Shown here: piece after piece, positions 51,597-58,600 of the stretch
Layout: every line of letters starts with the position of its first letter
Position numbering within the stretch: the first letter of the stretch is position 1
NCBI RefSeq assembly: GCF_004000805.1
Contig: NZ_BILY01000035.1
Span: forward strand, 1-64,000
Length of the DNA: 64,000 nt
Direction: 5' to 3'
Source: Paenibacillus glycanilyticus NBRC 16618
GTDB taxonomy: Bacteria; Bacillota; Bacilli; Paenibacillales; Paenibacillaceae
Made by a program: the position numbers and the translations under genes
The notes under the pieces: model-generated
Databases searched by the model: none
Seen by the model: the letters and a program-made list of their open reading frames with translations, nothing else
Told to the model about the DNA's origin: nothing

Positions 51597-52409
51597 TTAG
51601 CCCTTCACGCCAGACATCGCCACCCCTTGCACAATATGGCGCTGTAGAATGGCAAAGACCAGAATCGTTGGGATAGCCGCAATGCCGCTTGCCGTCATAA
51701 TCATATTTAAGGACATATTATTATTCGATAAAAACGTAGGCAGTCCTGCCGACAATATCATATTTTCTTCCGAGGTAATCGTCAGATACGGCCAGAGGAA
51801 ATTATTCCAGGATAAAATCAGAAAGAATATGCCAACCGATACCATCGCCGATTTCGTCAGCGGCAGGCAGATGTTCCACCAGATCCGGAAGGTTCCGCTT
51901 CCGTCAATTTGAGCGGCTTCGATATAATCCTTCGGAACGCCGTCCATAAATTGCTTGAGAAGAAGAATGCCAATCGGATTCGTAAGGCCGGGGAGAATAA
52001 TGGCCCACTTATTATCGATCAGATTCAGATGCAGCGTCGTTTCGTATAACGGAATCAGAATCGCTTCGGTCGGAATAAGAAGTCCCGAGGTAATGAGGAC
52101 AAATAAAAAACCTTTGCTTTTAAAAGGCATTTTGGAGAAAGAATACGCGGCCAGGGAGCTGAGCAGTATGGATAACAGCGTTGTAATGACGCCGATAACC
52201 GTGCTGTTCCAGGTCCATCTGAGAATCTCGGAGCCGGTAATCACTTTCTTGTAATTGCTGAACGTCAAATCCGCGAAATGAACCCAGTCGGACATGGCAT
52301 AAACATTCGTACCGTCCGGCTTCAAGGAGACAAGCAGCATCCAGATGAGCGGGAACACGAAAAGAACCGCCAGTACCGTTGCAATGATGTTAAGAGCCCA
52401 CTTGTTCAT
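51597..52409 (-). CDS. Carbohydrate ABC permease, MalG type
   Basis: 270 residues from the ATG at 52409 (GAGGGG 6 nt upstream); upstream residues in frame are not membrane-like. Six membrane segments. EAA loop KDYIEAAQIDGSGTFRIWWNICLPLTKS. LKPDGTNVYAMSDWVHFADLTFSNYKKV in the first extracellular loop is typical of CUT1 permeases. The C-terminus ends GVAMSGVKG. It lies 10 nt behind the MalF-type permease gene. No ATPase is encoded in the operon. Confidence 0.92.
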   Translation of the reverse strand: MNKWALNIIATVLAVLFVFPLIWMLLVSLKPDGTNVYAMSDWVHFADLTFSNYKKVITGSEILRWTWNSTVIGVITTLLSILLSSLAAYSFSKMPFKSKGFLFVLITSGLLIPTEAILIPLYETTLHLNLIDNKWAIILPGLTNPIGILLLKQFMDGVPKDYIEAAQIDGSGTFRIWWNICLPLTKSAMVSVGIFFLILSWNNFLWPYLTITSEENMILSAGLPTFLSNNNMSLNMIMTASGIAAIPTILVFAILQRHIVQGVAMSGVKG

Positions 52410-52419
52410 GTTAATCCCC

Positions 52420-53328
52420 TCAATCCTTTCGATCCGTAAGTTTAAATTGAATGACCGCAATGAGCAGCATGATGACGCAAAATACGATGGACTGCGCGGA
52501 GGCAAGACCAAACATATCTTTCTTGAAGCCCGTCACGTAAATATAACGGATCATCGTGTTCGTAGAGTTCCCCGGACCGCCGCCGGTCATAATCTGAACT
52601 TGACCGAACAATTTCAAGCAGCTGATGACCTGATAGAAGACTTGAATCTTCATGACTCTGGACAATCCCGGTATCGTAATATGCCAGAATTTACTCCATG
52701 TTCCAGCCCCGTCGATCGTAGCTGCTTCATAATGATCCTGGGGAATTTCCTGAAGACCCGCCAGGAACAGCACCATAACGAATCCAACCGTCCACCAGTC
52801 CGTCGCAAACGTAATCGCCCACCATACAAACCGGTGATCCGTCAGCCAATTGATGTCCTGAGGCAAGCCAAGAAGTCCCAGCAGGCCGTTGACCGGACCG
52901 TTCTTCGGATCAAACAGCTTCAGCCAAATAAAGCTGATTACCGAAACCGACAAGACATAAGGTAGGAAATAAACGGAACGAATCAAGGTTCTCAGCCAGA
53001 TCCGTTGATTAATAATGAGCGCCAGAATCAGCCCCAATATGAGAACCGTCGGAGCACAGATGAGTACAAAATAAAACGAGTTCCATAAATACTTGTAGAA
53101 ATCGCTATTCTCGAAAATTCGTTTGTAATTGTCGAGCGCCACGTACCGCTGCATCCCTTGAATATTCCAGACATGCAGGCTGATCCAGGTGCCGCGCAGG
53201 ACGGGCCACAAATAGAATAGGGCGAACGGGATCAAAAAGGGAACAATATACAGGATCGCTTTCAGCTCGGCTTTTGCTCGGTTGCCCGATACTCTTTTCT
53301 TGCGCAGTTCAATCGGTTTGGTATCCAT
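52420..53328 (-). CDS. Carbohydrate ABC permease, MalF type
   Basis: 302 residues from the ATG at 53328, preceded by AGGGAG; an ATG 11 codons earlier has no ribosome-binding site. Six membrane segments. EAA loop HYEAATIDGAGTWSKFWHITIPGLSR. The FLIPFALFYLWPVLRGTWISLHVW opening is typical of UgpA/MalF-like permeases. It forms the heterodimeric channel with the MalG-type protein downstream and works with the lipoproteins at 53430 and 46777. Confidence 0.92.
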   Translation of the reverse strand: MDTKPIELRKKRVSGNRAKAELKAILYIVPFLIPFALFYLWPVLRGTWISLHVWNIQGMQRYVALDNYKRIFENSDFYKYLWNSFYFVLICAPTVLILGLILALIINQRIWLRTLIRSVYFLPYVLSVSVISFIWLKLFDPKNGPVNGLLGLLGLPQDINWLTDHRFVWWAITFATDWWTVGFVMVLFLAGLQEIPQDHYEAATIDGAGTWSKFWHITIPGLSRVMKIQVFYQVISCLKLFGQVQIMTGGGPGNSTNTMIRYIYVTGFKKDMFGLASAQSIVFCVIMLLIAVIQFKLTDRKD

Positions 53329-53373
53329 ATGTGTTTCTCCCTGCTTCTCTACGTCATTCATTTATCTAGAGTC

Positions 53374-53407
53374 GGCCAGGCAGTAGTAACGCCGTTCCTG
53401 CCCAGCC
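53374..53407 (-). other. Stem-loop between the first SBP gene and the permeases
   Basis: GGCCAGGCAG (53374-53383) and CTGCCCAGCC (53398-53407) form a 10-bp stem on the minus strand with two G-U pairs and a 14-nt loop. There is no T-run, so it is more likely an mRNA stabiliser than a terminator. The import operon at 37429-46304 has one in the same position. Confidence 0.5.
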
Positions 53408-53429
53408 TACCCTTCAAGAACTGTATTAG

Positions 53430-54737
53430 TTAGTTAGCCAAAATCTCGTTAATCTGCTTCTCCAAATCCTTCAAGCCGTCTTCCGCCGATTCGTTATGGA
53501 AAATGATGTTTTGCAGCGATTCGGCAATCGTCGTAATGATCGTCGTATAGTTATCCGTTTGCGGCGCGAATTTGACGGTCTTCTGCGCTTCGATAAAGAA
53601 CTGGCGATAGGGCAGCTTATTGTATTCTTCGCTTGCCGTCACCTTGCTGTTCGCAGGCACGTGACCCGCATTACCCCAAGTCTGTCCTCCCACTTCAGAG
53701 AAGTATTTCATGAACTTGGCAGCAGCCTCTTGCTTCTCCGCAGAAACATACGACGGAATGACTAGCGTATGCGAGCTGCCCCAATGCGTCTGGCTTCCGA
53801 AAATTGCAGGCAGCGGCATTGCGCCGATATGTTTCGAGGCATCTCCAAGCAGCACCCCAGCTTCCCATACCCCGCCAAACCAGAAGGCGGCTTTGCCGTT
53901 GCTAAACGTATCCCAAGGATTCTTGTCGTTAATATCCGCGTACTGCTTGGTATAAATATCATCGTAGAATTTCAATACGCTTAGTGCCTTGTCATTGTTG
54001 ATAGCCGCTTTCTTCAAATCCGGCGAGAGGATATCGCCACCGGCTTCATAATACATATTGAGGAAGGGCTCTTGGAAATAAGGCGTGTTAACGGCCATCG
54101 CCTGCACATCCGGAACGGCTGTTTTAATTTGAGCTAACGTATTCAAATAACCTTCGGGACTTACATCATCGAGTTTAGGAGTCTCATCGTCATTCAAGAG
54201 ATTCGCCTTTTTGAGAATGTCCTTATTGTAGTAGAGCATATGGAAGTGAGTGTCGAGCGGTACCGCGTAAGGCTTGCCTTCATAAGTAACGCTTGTTATA
54301 TTCGATTCGCTGATCTGTCCAAGATCAAATCCGACTTTGCTCGCCAGCTCGTCAACCGGCACAATCTGCTTCGCTTTTACAAAAGGAGAAAGCCGGTCGA
54401 CGTGGGCTACGGCTACATCCGGTCCCTTGGAAGAAGAAAGCGCCGTGCCTAGCTTCGCATAATATTCGTTTGATTCCAGACGCAGCTGCTTCACGATCAC
54501 CTCTTGCTGCGAATCGTTAAATCCTTTAATAATCTGATCGACGAAATCCCCTTCGCCGCCGCCGAACATATTCCAGAACGTAATTTCTACCGGGCTGCCG
54601 CTCTTGCCTCCTGCGTTTCCGGCATTCGTTTTGTTATCCGCGTTACCGCCGCCGTTGGACGAAGAACATCCCGTTACGGCTAGCGCAAGCGCCATCCCGG
54701 CGGTCAGCATCATTCCGGCTTTCTTCTTTGTTCTCAT
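53430..54737 (-). CDS. Extracellular solute-binding lipoprotein (CUT1), operon-leading copy
   Basis: 435 residues. Signal peptide with lipobox VTGC (Cys24), a Gly/Asn linker, then a type I binding domain (ITFWNMFGGGEGDFVDQI, KGPDVAVAHVDRLSPFVK, HFHMLYYNKDIL, KNPWDTFSNGKAAFWFGGVWEAG). It opens the second CUT1 operon and is paralogous throughout to the operon-closing protein at 46777-48054. Two catabolite-response-like sites lie just upstream, consistent with glucose repression. The substrate cannot be read from sequence. Confidence 0.92.
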   Translation of the reverse strand: MRTKKKAGMMLTAGMALALAVTGCSSSNGGGNADNKTNAGNAGGKSGSPVEITFWNMFGGGEGDFVDQIIKGFNDSQQEVIVKQLRLESNEYYAKLGTALSSSKGPDVAVAHVDRLSPFVKAKQIVPVDELASKVGFDLGQISESNITSVTYEGKPYAVPLDTHFHMLYYNKDILKKANLLNDDETPKLDDVSPEGYLNTLAQIKTAVPDVQAMAVNTPYFQEPFLNMYYEAGGDILSPDLKKAAINNDKALSVLKFYDDIYTKQYADINDKNPWDTFSNGKAAFWFGGVWEAGVLLGDASKHIGAMPLPAIFGSQTHWGSSHTLVIPSYVSAEKQEAAAKFMKYFSEVGGQTWGNAGHVPANSKVTASEEYNKLPYRQFFIEAQKTVKFAPQTDNYTTIITTIAESLQNIIFHNESAEDGLKDLEKQINEILAN

Positions 54738-54762
54738 GTTTCGACTACCCCTCTCTTATTGG

Positions 54763-54796
54763 AGAAAGCGCTTCACGAAAAATGTAAGTGCTTTCT
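54763..54796. promoter_or_regulatory. Two cre-like (CcpA) sites upstream of the second CUT1 operon
   Basis: TGTAAGTGCTTTCT (54783-54796) fits 13 of 14 positions of the consensus TGWAARCGYTWNCW. AGAAAGCGCTTCAC (54763-54776) fits 11 of 14. Both lie 26-59 nt before the ATG of the leading solute-binding protein, a position suitable for repression. Confidence 0.55.
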
Positions 54797-54918
54797 TTAA
54801 TCCTTACTTTATCGTGTTTGCATCTCCAGCCAAACCGATAAAACGCTCTATTTAGGGATACAAAAATAAGGTCTGCTAGGAGGGGCGGGTAGACGATCTT
54901 ACGATTGGTGTCAAAATG

Positions 54919-54970
54919 AAAGAAAAAGCAACGAATCCCGCTCATCGAGCTGAAGCCGTTGCTTTCTTTT
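54919..54970 (-). terminator. Terminator of the HAD hydrolase gene
   Basis: AAAGCAACG (54925-54933) pairs with CGTTGCTTT (54957-54965), and the minus strand continues TTCTTTCA. Apart from this and the cre-like sites, the gap 54738-54987 shows nothing clear. Confidence 0.65.
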
Positions 54971-54987
54971 ACCATATCAATGCAGAT

Positions 54988-55647
54988 CTATCTGTTCATA
55001 ACGGAGATTAACTCTTCCAAATCATAAATAACGCCATCAGCTTGTACATCGGGAGAAAAGTTCGAATTATACTTCCACACGGCTTTCATGCCAACCGCGC
55101 GGCTGCCTCTTATATCGCTGTCCGGGTGGTCGCCAACAAAAAGCGCATCCTCGGCCTTCACGCCAAGCTTGTAGAGCGCCCGCTCAAAAATAGCCGGATC
55201 CGGCTTGCGAAGCCCTTCCCATTCCGATATAAGAACCTCGTCGAAAAAAGGAGCGATATTTAATGCTTTGAAATTATCATATTGAAACTGGCCGTAGCCG
55301 TTTGAAATTAAGGCGATTTTGGTTCCGCAGCTTTTTAAAGAGGAGAGCATCTGAATGAGATGAGGGAACCCGACGCAATGCTTTTGAAACGACTGCAAAT
55401 AATCCTCTAACAGCTCTTCCCAGCGCAAGCCTGGAATTTGGAATTCTGCCAGCAGCTGCTGATATACCTTATCCTTCCATACATAGCCGTGATGATCGAG
55501 CTCAATGAACCGCTTCGTAAAAACATCCTTCGGCACCTTCTGAAACGCCGGATAACGTTCATATTGATCATCGATAAATAAAGCCAAAGAGGCATCGCGG
55601 TCGAGCAGCGTTCCGTCCAGATCAAAGAGTACGGCTTTAAACCGCAT
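54988..55647 (-). CDS. HAD-IA family phosphatase
   Basis: 219 residues. Motif I is LFDLDGTLLDRD (nucleophile Asp about 9), motif II is ALISNGYG (about 115), the Lys is in GLRKPDPAIFERAL (about 149) and motif IV is FVGDHPDSDIRGSRAVG. A helical C1 cap lies between. It is probably a small-molecule phosphatase (phosphoglycolate or nucleotidase-like); the substrate is unknown. GGGAGGTG precedes the ATG. It may be cotranscribed with the GNAT gene 19 nt upstream. Confidence 0.9.
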   Translation of the reverse strand: MRFKAVLFDLDGTLLDRDASLALFIDDQYERYPAFQKVPKDVFTKRFIELDHHGYVWKDKVYQQLLAEFQIPGLRWEELLEDYLQSFQKHCVGFPHLIQMLSSLKSCGTKIALISNGYGQFQYDNFKALNIAPFFDEVLISEWEGLRKPDPAIFERALYKLGVKAEDALFVGDHPDSDIRGSRAVGMKAVWKYNSNFSPDVQADGVIYDLEELISVMNR

Positions 55648-55666
55648 GTTACACCTCCCGAATAGA

Positions 55667-56143
55667 TTAGTTCTTGATCAGCTTGAATAGCTGCCTGCTG
55701 CCGCCTTCCGGTCCATTCGGAACAGGCTCCTCTTGAGGCGCAAACCCAAACCTTTCGTACAGCCTTCTTGCCGGAAGTCCGTCCTTCACATCTTCGCCAA
55801 AAGTAACAACCGACACCTCTGCCGGGGATTGAAAATGTTCAAGGACATGCTTCATAAGCACGGAGGCCACCCCTTTGTTTCTTGATTGCTCAGATACTGC
55901 CAGCCAGCCGATTTTATAGGAGGGAGCCTTTTTCGTTGAGATGAGAATACCGCCAAGCAGCTGTTCTCCGGGAAAACCGTCATCCTCCCGTATGCAAAAA
56001 GCCCTGCCCTCGCGGATATTCCGTTCAAGCGTTTGAACAAACAAAGGATCATCAACCATAGGTCCAAACAGCTTTTCCACCTCAGCAGCCAATACTAACC
56101 ACTGCTTTATATCTTCTTTCTCTGCGTTTACGACTTTCACCAT
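55667..56143 (-). CDS. GNAT family N-acetyltransferase
   Basis: 158 residues. The acetyl-CoA-binding motif A occurs as IGWLAVSEQSRNKGVASVLMKHVLEHF (R-N-K-G-V-A in place of the usual Q/R-x-x-G-x-G/A), and the end GLPARRLYERFGFAPQEE is the typical motif B. The acceptor is unknown. AGGAG lies a few bases before the ATG. It is 15 nt downstream of the small lipoprotein gene, in a strip of accessory genes. Confidence 0.88.
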   Translation of the reverse strand: MVKVVNAEKEDIKQWLVLAAEVEKLFGPMVDDPLFVQTLERNIREGRAFCIREDDGFPGEQLLGGILISTKKAPSYKIGWLAVSEQSRNKGVASVLMKHVLEHFQSPAEVSVVTFGEDVKDGLPARRLYERFGFAPQEEPVPNGPEGGSRQLFKLIKN

Positions 56144-56158
56144 TCATGCTCCTATTCC

Positions 56159-56596
56159 TTATTTTCGCGTGGGATCAAATGAAAACAAAGAGTAATGGGA
56201 AACTTCCACACTCTCCGGGCCTGTACACTGCCTGACCACTACAGTTCCTTTGTTATCGAACTCTATAGCTTTGCAAGTTAACTGCAAACCGGCGTCGCTG
56301 CTATAAATATCCCGCGTTGAGTCCAATCTTACCTTGACCTCGCCATCATCGGCGATCAAATCATAGATGACATAACCTCCATCTAAAAATGGCGGAATGG
56401 CGAGAACATAATCAAATTTATGATCATGAAAACGATTAATGAAGTGCTGCATTCGTACTACATCTTCTTTTCCGAAGGATTTCAAAATATCATTCCCAAA
56501 TGGAGTCTGAGACTTTGTTTCTCCAGATGAGATTGAACATGCCGATAAACTCAAAATCATAACAATAAATAAAATGACTGAAAGAGATTTAAGGAT
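56159..56596 (-). CDS. Small lipoprotein, apparently with a non-AUG (AUC) start
   Basis: From the first ATG (56560) the protein would begin MILSLSAC, too short for a signal peptide. Extending the open frame 12 codons to an ATC at 56596 gives a proper lipoprotein signal, basic head then SVILFIVMILSLSAC, and the ATC stands 8 nt after AAAGGAGG. So initiation at AUC, or a mutated start codon, is the best reading (145 residues). The mature part is unrecognised, possibly DUF4362-like. It has HFINRFHDHKFDYVLAI and one further Cys pair. The gene is more AT-rich than the flanking operons. Confidence 0.55.
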   Translation of the reverse strand: MLKSLSVILFIVMILSLSACSISSGETKSQTPFGNDILKSFGKEDVVRMQHFINRFHDHKFDYVLAIPPFLDGGYVIYDLIADDGEVKVRLDSTRDIYSSDAGLQLTCKAIEFDNKGTVVVRQCTGPESVEVSHYSLFSFDPTRK

Positions 56597-56622
56597 ATTT
56601 TTAGCCTCCTTTACCAGCGTTT

Positions 56623-57075
56623 CTAATTTATATCACCCAGATAACGCTTGCTTTTATCCTTATTTTTTATTCGGACCCCTAATTCGCTTGGATAGAATCG
56701 GATTTCATCCAGCCTGCTTACCTCAACCCATTCAACTCCTACTTGATGGTCATCCGGAACCGACACATGTTCGAAGGTTGGATTCGGGGAAACCAGGTTA
56801 CATTCGAAAAAGAATTCAACCTGATGCATTCCTGGATCGCCGTCAATATAGTTCCTGCCGATATATTCACGTATGCAGACAAGATCTTGAACCTCTACCT
56901 CTTCTCCAATTTCCTCGAGACATTCTCTTATTACCGCTTGCCTCAAACTCTCGGAATGCTCTTGCCCCCCGCCGGGGCACAAGTAAAAGAGCCCAGCATC
57001 ATCCTTATTAACGGTCAATAATATTTTCTCGTCCTCAATAATAATAGCTTTTGCTGAGTTTCGAATAGGCTTCAT
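56623..57075 (-). CDS. NUDIX hydrolase
   Basis: 150 residues. The Nudix box is present: GGGQEHSESLRQAVIRECLEEIGEEVEV (about 35-62), with the conserved G-x5-E-x7-R-E-x2-E-E order. It hydrolyses a nucleoside diphosphate linked to another moiety; the substrate is unknown. VGVEWVEVSRLDEIRFYP at the C-terminus is usual for ADP-ribose or mutT-like groups. AGGAG lies 12 nt before the ATG. Confidence 0.9.
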   Translation of the reverse strand: MKPIRNSAKAIIIEDEKILLTVNKDDAGLFYLCPGGGQEHSESLRQAVIRECLEEIGEEVEVQDLVCIREYIGRNYIDGDPGMHQVEFFFECNLVSPNPTFEHVSVPDDHQVGVEWVEVSRLDEIRFYPSELGVRIKNKDKSKRYLGDIN

Positions 57076-57093
57076 TTCTTGTTTCTCGCTCCT

Positions 57094-57450
57094 CTATTTA
57101 TCTTGTTCCAGTACGGTAATCTCTTTGGCCGTAAATTCTCTTTTTCCTTTTTTCACATTCTGAGGTTTCACGGGAACGATCCGAACTATATCTTCGGTAG
57201 TCAGCTCCGACAATTGGACAGGCTCACCTCGTTCGTTCTGAATGACCGTATTCTCATCTATATGTACACGGCATAAGTATCCGATATCGTTAACTTGCGA
57301 CTGACCTTTAGTTACTTCAGCCGAGCAATTGACCATTAATTCATTGGTTTCGATTGTGTCTATACGATCTTCAAACACCTTAATTTTCCCGCATGAGGCC
57401 AGAAAACAACAAAGACAAACAACAAGCAGGATACGATATATTTTCTTCAA
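57094..57450 (-). CDS. Small lipoprotein, unknown function
   Basis: 118 residues from a TTG at 57450 (AAGGCGG upstream). Signal peptide MKKIYRILLVVCLCCFLASC with lipobox LASC (Cys20). The mature part is a short beta-rich domain (VFEDRIDTIETNELMVNCSAEV, IDENTVIQNERGEPVQLSEL, FTAKEITVLEQDK), reminiscent of DUF3221-type OB-fold lipoproteins of Bacilli, which I cannot confirm. It is AT-rich relative to the flanking operons. Confidence 0.65.
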   Translation of the reverse strand: MKKIYRILLVVCLCCFLASCGKIKVFEDRIDTIETNELMVNCSAEVTKGQSQVNDIGYLCRVHIDENTVIQNERGEPVQLSELTTEDIVRIVPVKPQNVKKGKREFTAKEITVLEQDK

Positions 57451-57476
57451 TGTATTTTCCGCCTTCCGTTACCTTA

Positions 57477-57695
57477 TTAATTCTCCCGAAGAACGGATGT
57501 AACTATTTTATATCCAAAAATACACACGAGAACAAAGCCGATGGTTCCCAAAAATTTATGGATAAGACCATCAAGGATGTCTCCCCCGCTTAAAGCATTC
57601 AATAGATCGCTAACAATAAAAATATGCGGCTGAGGTAGTATCATTAGAATTACCCCAACGATAAACCCAATAAATAGATTTATGGTTCTAGACAT
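57477..57695 (-). CDS. Small two-helix membrane protein, unknown function
   Basis: 72 residues from the ATG at 57695 (AAGGAG 7 nt upstream). Hydrophobic segments lie at about 4-20 (INLFIGFIVGVILMILP) and 48-68 (FLGTIGFVLVCIFGYKIVT), with a short linker (LLNALSGGDILDGLIHK). There is no recognised family. It sits between two other small unknown genes in the AT-rich strip. Confidence 0.6.
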   Translation of the reverse strand: MSRTINLFIGFIVGVILMILPQPHIFIVSDLLNALSGGDILDGLIHKFLGTIGFVLVCIFGYKIVTSVLREN

Positions 57696-57755
57696 GCCTA
57701 CACTCCTTCTCCCCATTTAATAATCTCTTCGGCTACGGCTCGAGCCACCTTATCC

Positions 57756-58241
57756 TCATTCGTCAAAAAGTCGGAAAGCGACTTTTTCCTCTTCTAGTTC
57801 CTCCATCCCGACGTGATTTCTTTCCGATTCTGCAGTCTTTTGAAGCTCACGAATGGAAGGTAGCGTTCCATTTGGTGCGATTGTTATTTTTAATAAAGTC
57901 CATTTAGGAAAAAGCTTATGATATAGAGATTTGGTAGTCACTGTCAAATATACATGAAGCGGCTTTACCCCCATCCTGCTAACCAAATAACCTATTTGTT
58001 CTGAGCCTCCTTGAAAATCCGTTGCAGATTCAACTACTGCGTCAGTCGGCAATTCAAGAAGATATTCCGTTGTTGGTTCGTCTAATGAGAGAGCTTGAAT
58101 ATTCGCTTGATTATGTTCATGAATAATGTGCTCCAACTGTCTCTTCAATTCATGCTGTGGTGACAATGGTCCAAAACGAAGATACAGATACGCGCCTCCC
58201 ATTAAAAATAAAACAACAATGAAAATAAAGGTTTTTCTCAC
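57756..58241 (-). CDS. Hypothetical membrane-anchored protein
   Basis: 161 residues from a GTG at 58241 (GGGGG 9 nt upstream). One N-terminal membrane segment (TFIFIVVLFLMGGAYLYL), then a charged extracytoplasmic domain with LKRQLEHIIHEHNQANIQAL, LPTDAVVESATDF and YLTVTTKSLYHKLFPKWTLLKI, and an acidic tail (EELEEEKVAFRLFDE). No family recognised. It is the most upstream gene of the accessory strip; the 359-nt gap beyond it carries a terminator and structured element B. Confidence 0.6.
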   Translation of the reverse strand: MRKTFIFIVVLFLMGGAYLYLRFGPLSPQHELKRQLEHIIHEHNQANIQALSLDEPTTEYLLELPTDAVVESATDFQGGSEQIGYLVSRMGVKPLHVYLTVTTKSLYHKLFPKWTLLKITIAPNGTLPSIRELQKTAESERNHVGMEELEEEKVAFRLFDE

Positions 58242-58337
58242 ATGATGTACCCCCGCATTTCATTTTCCTATCTTTGGAATTATCTATTAAGACGTCATGC
58301 GGTAACATTTGTTGCGCATCACCACCGCTCATGACAA

Positions 58338-58377
58338 ACAAAAAGAGAAAGCGCAGCTAACGCGCTTTCTCTTTTTT
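58338..58377. terminator. Bidirectional terminator
   Basis: GAGAAAGCGC (58345-58354) pairs with GCGCTTTCTC (58362-58371), flanked by an A-run and a T-run. It lies between the hypothetical gene at 57756 and element B, in the 359-nt gap 58242-58600. Confidence 0.85.
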
Positions 58378-58453
58378 CCGCCCTCCCCCACAAATAGCCA
58401 TTCAGGGGAGGCTAATTTGAGGCTTGTGTGGTTTTAGGACGTAGGGGGATGGA

Positions 58454-58565
58454 GGGTTTGTATCTCTGGAGGAGCGTAGCGTTCGCCTTTATCATTCTGA
58501 ATACTCGTTAGATTAACAAGTTCACTATTCAGAATGATAACAGCGGCCGGAAGAGATACAAACCC
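58454..58565 (+). ncRNA. Structured intergenic element, copy B (candidate RNA or palindromic element)
   Basis: Outer stem: GGGTTTGTATCTCT (58454-58467) with AGAGATACAAACCC (58552-58565), perfect 14 bp. Inner stem: TTATCATTCTGAATA (58489-58503) with its complement (58526-58540), perfect 15 bp, 22-nt loop. The 21-nt 5' linker (58468-58488) agrees with copy A at 17 positions; the 3' linker CAGCGGCCGGA agrees at 9 of 11. The inner stems of A and B are unrelated, so pairing rather than sequence is kept. It is antisense to read-through from the ABC exporter genes. Confidence 0.6.
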
Positions 58566-58600
58566 GTAATTCCTTGCTTTGCTATCCCTTGCCTTTAAAA

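Noticed and set aside
46520..58565. Elements A and B as retron msr-msd RNAs
   Set aside because: The nested stems superficially recall a retron RNA, but no reverse transcriptase gene lies beside either copy or anywhere in the window.
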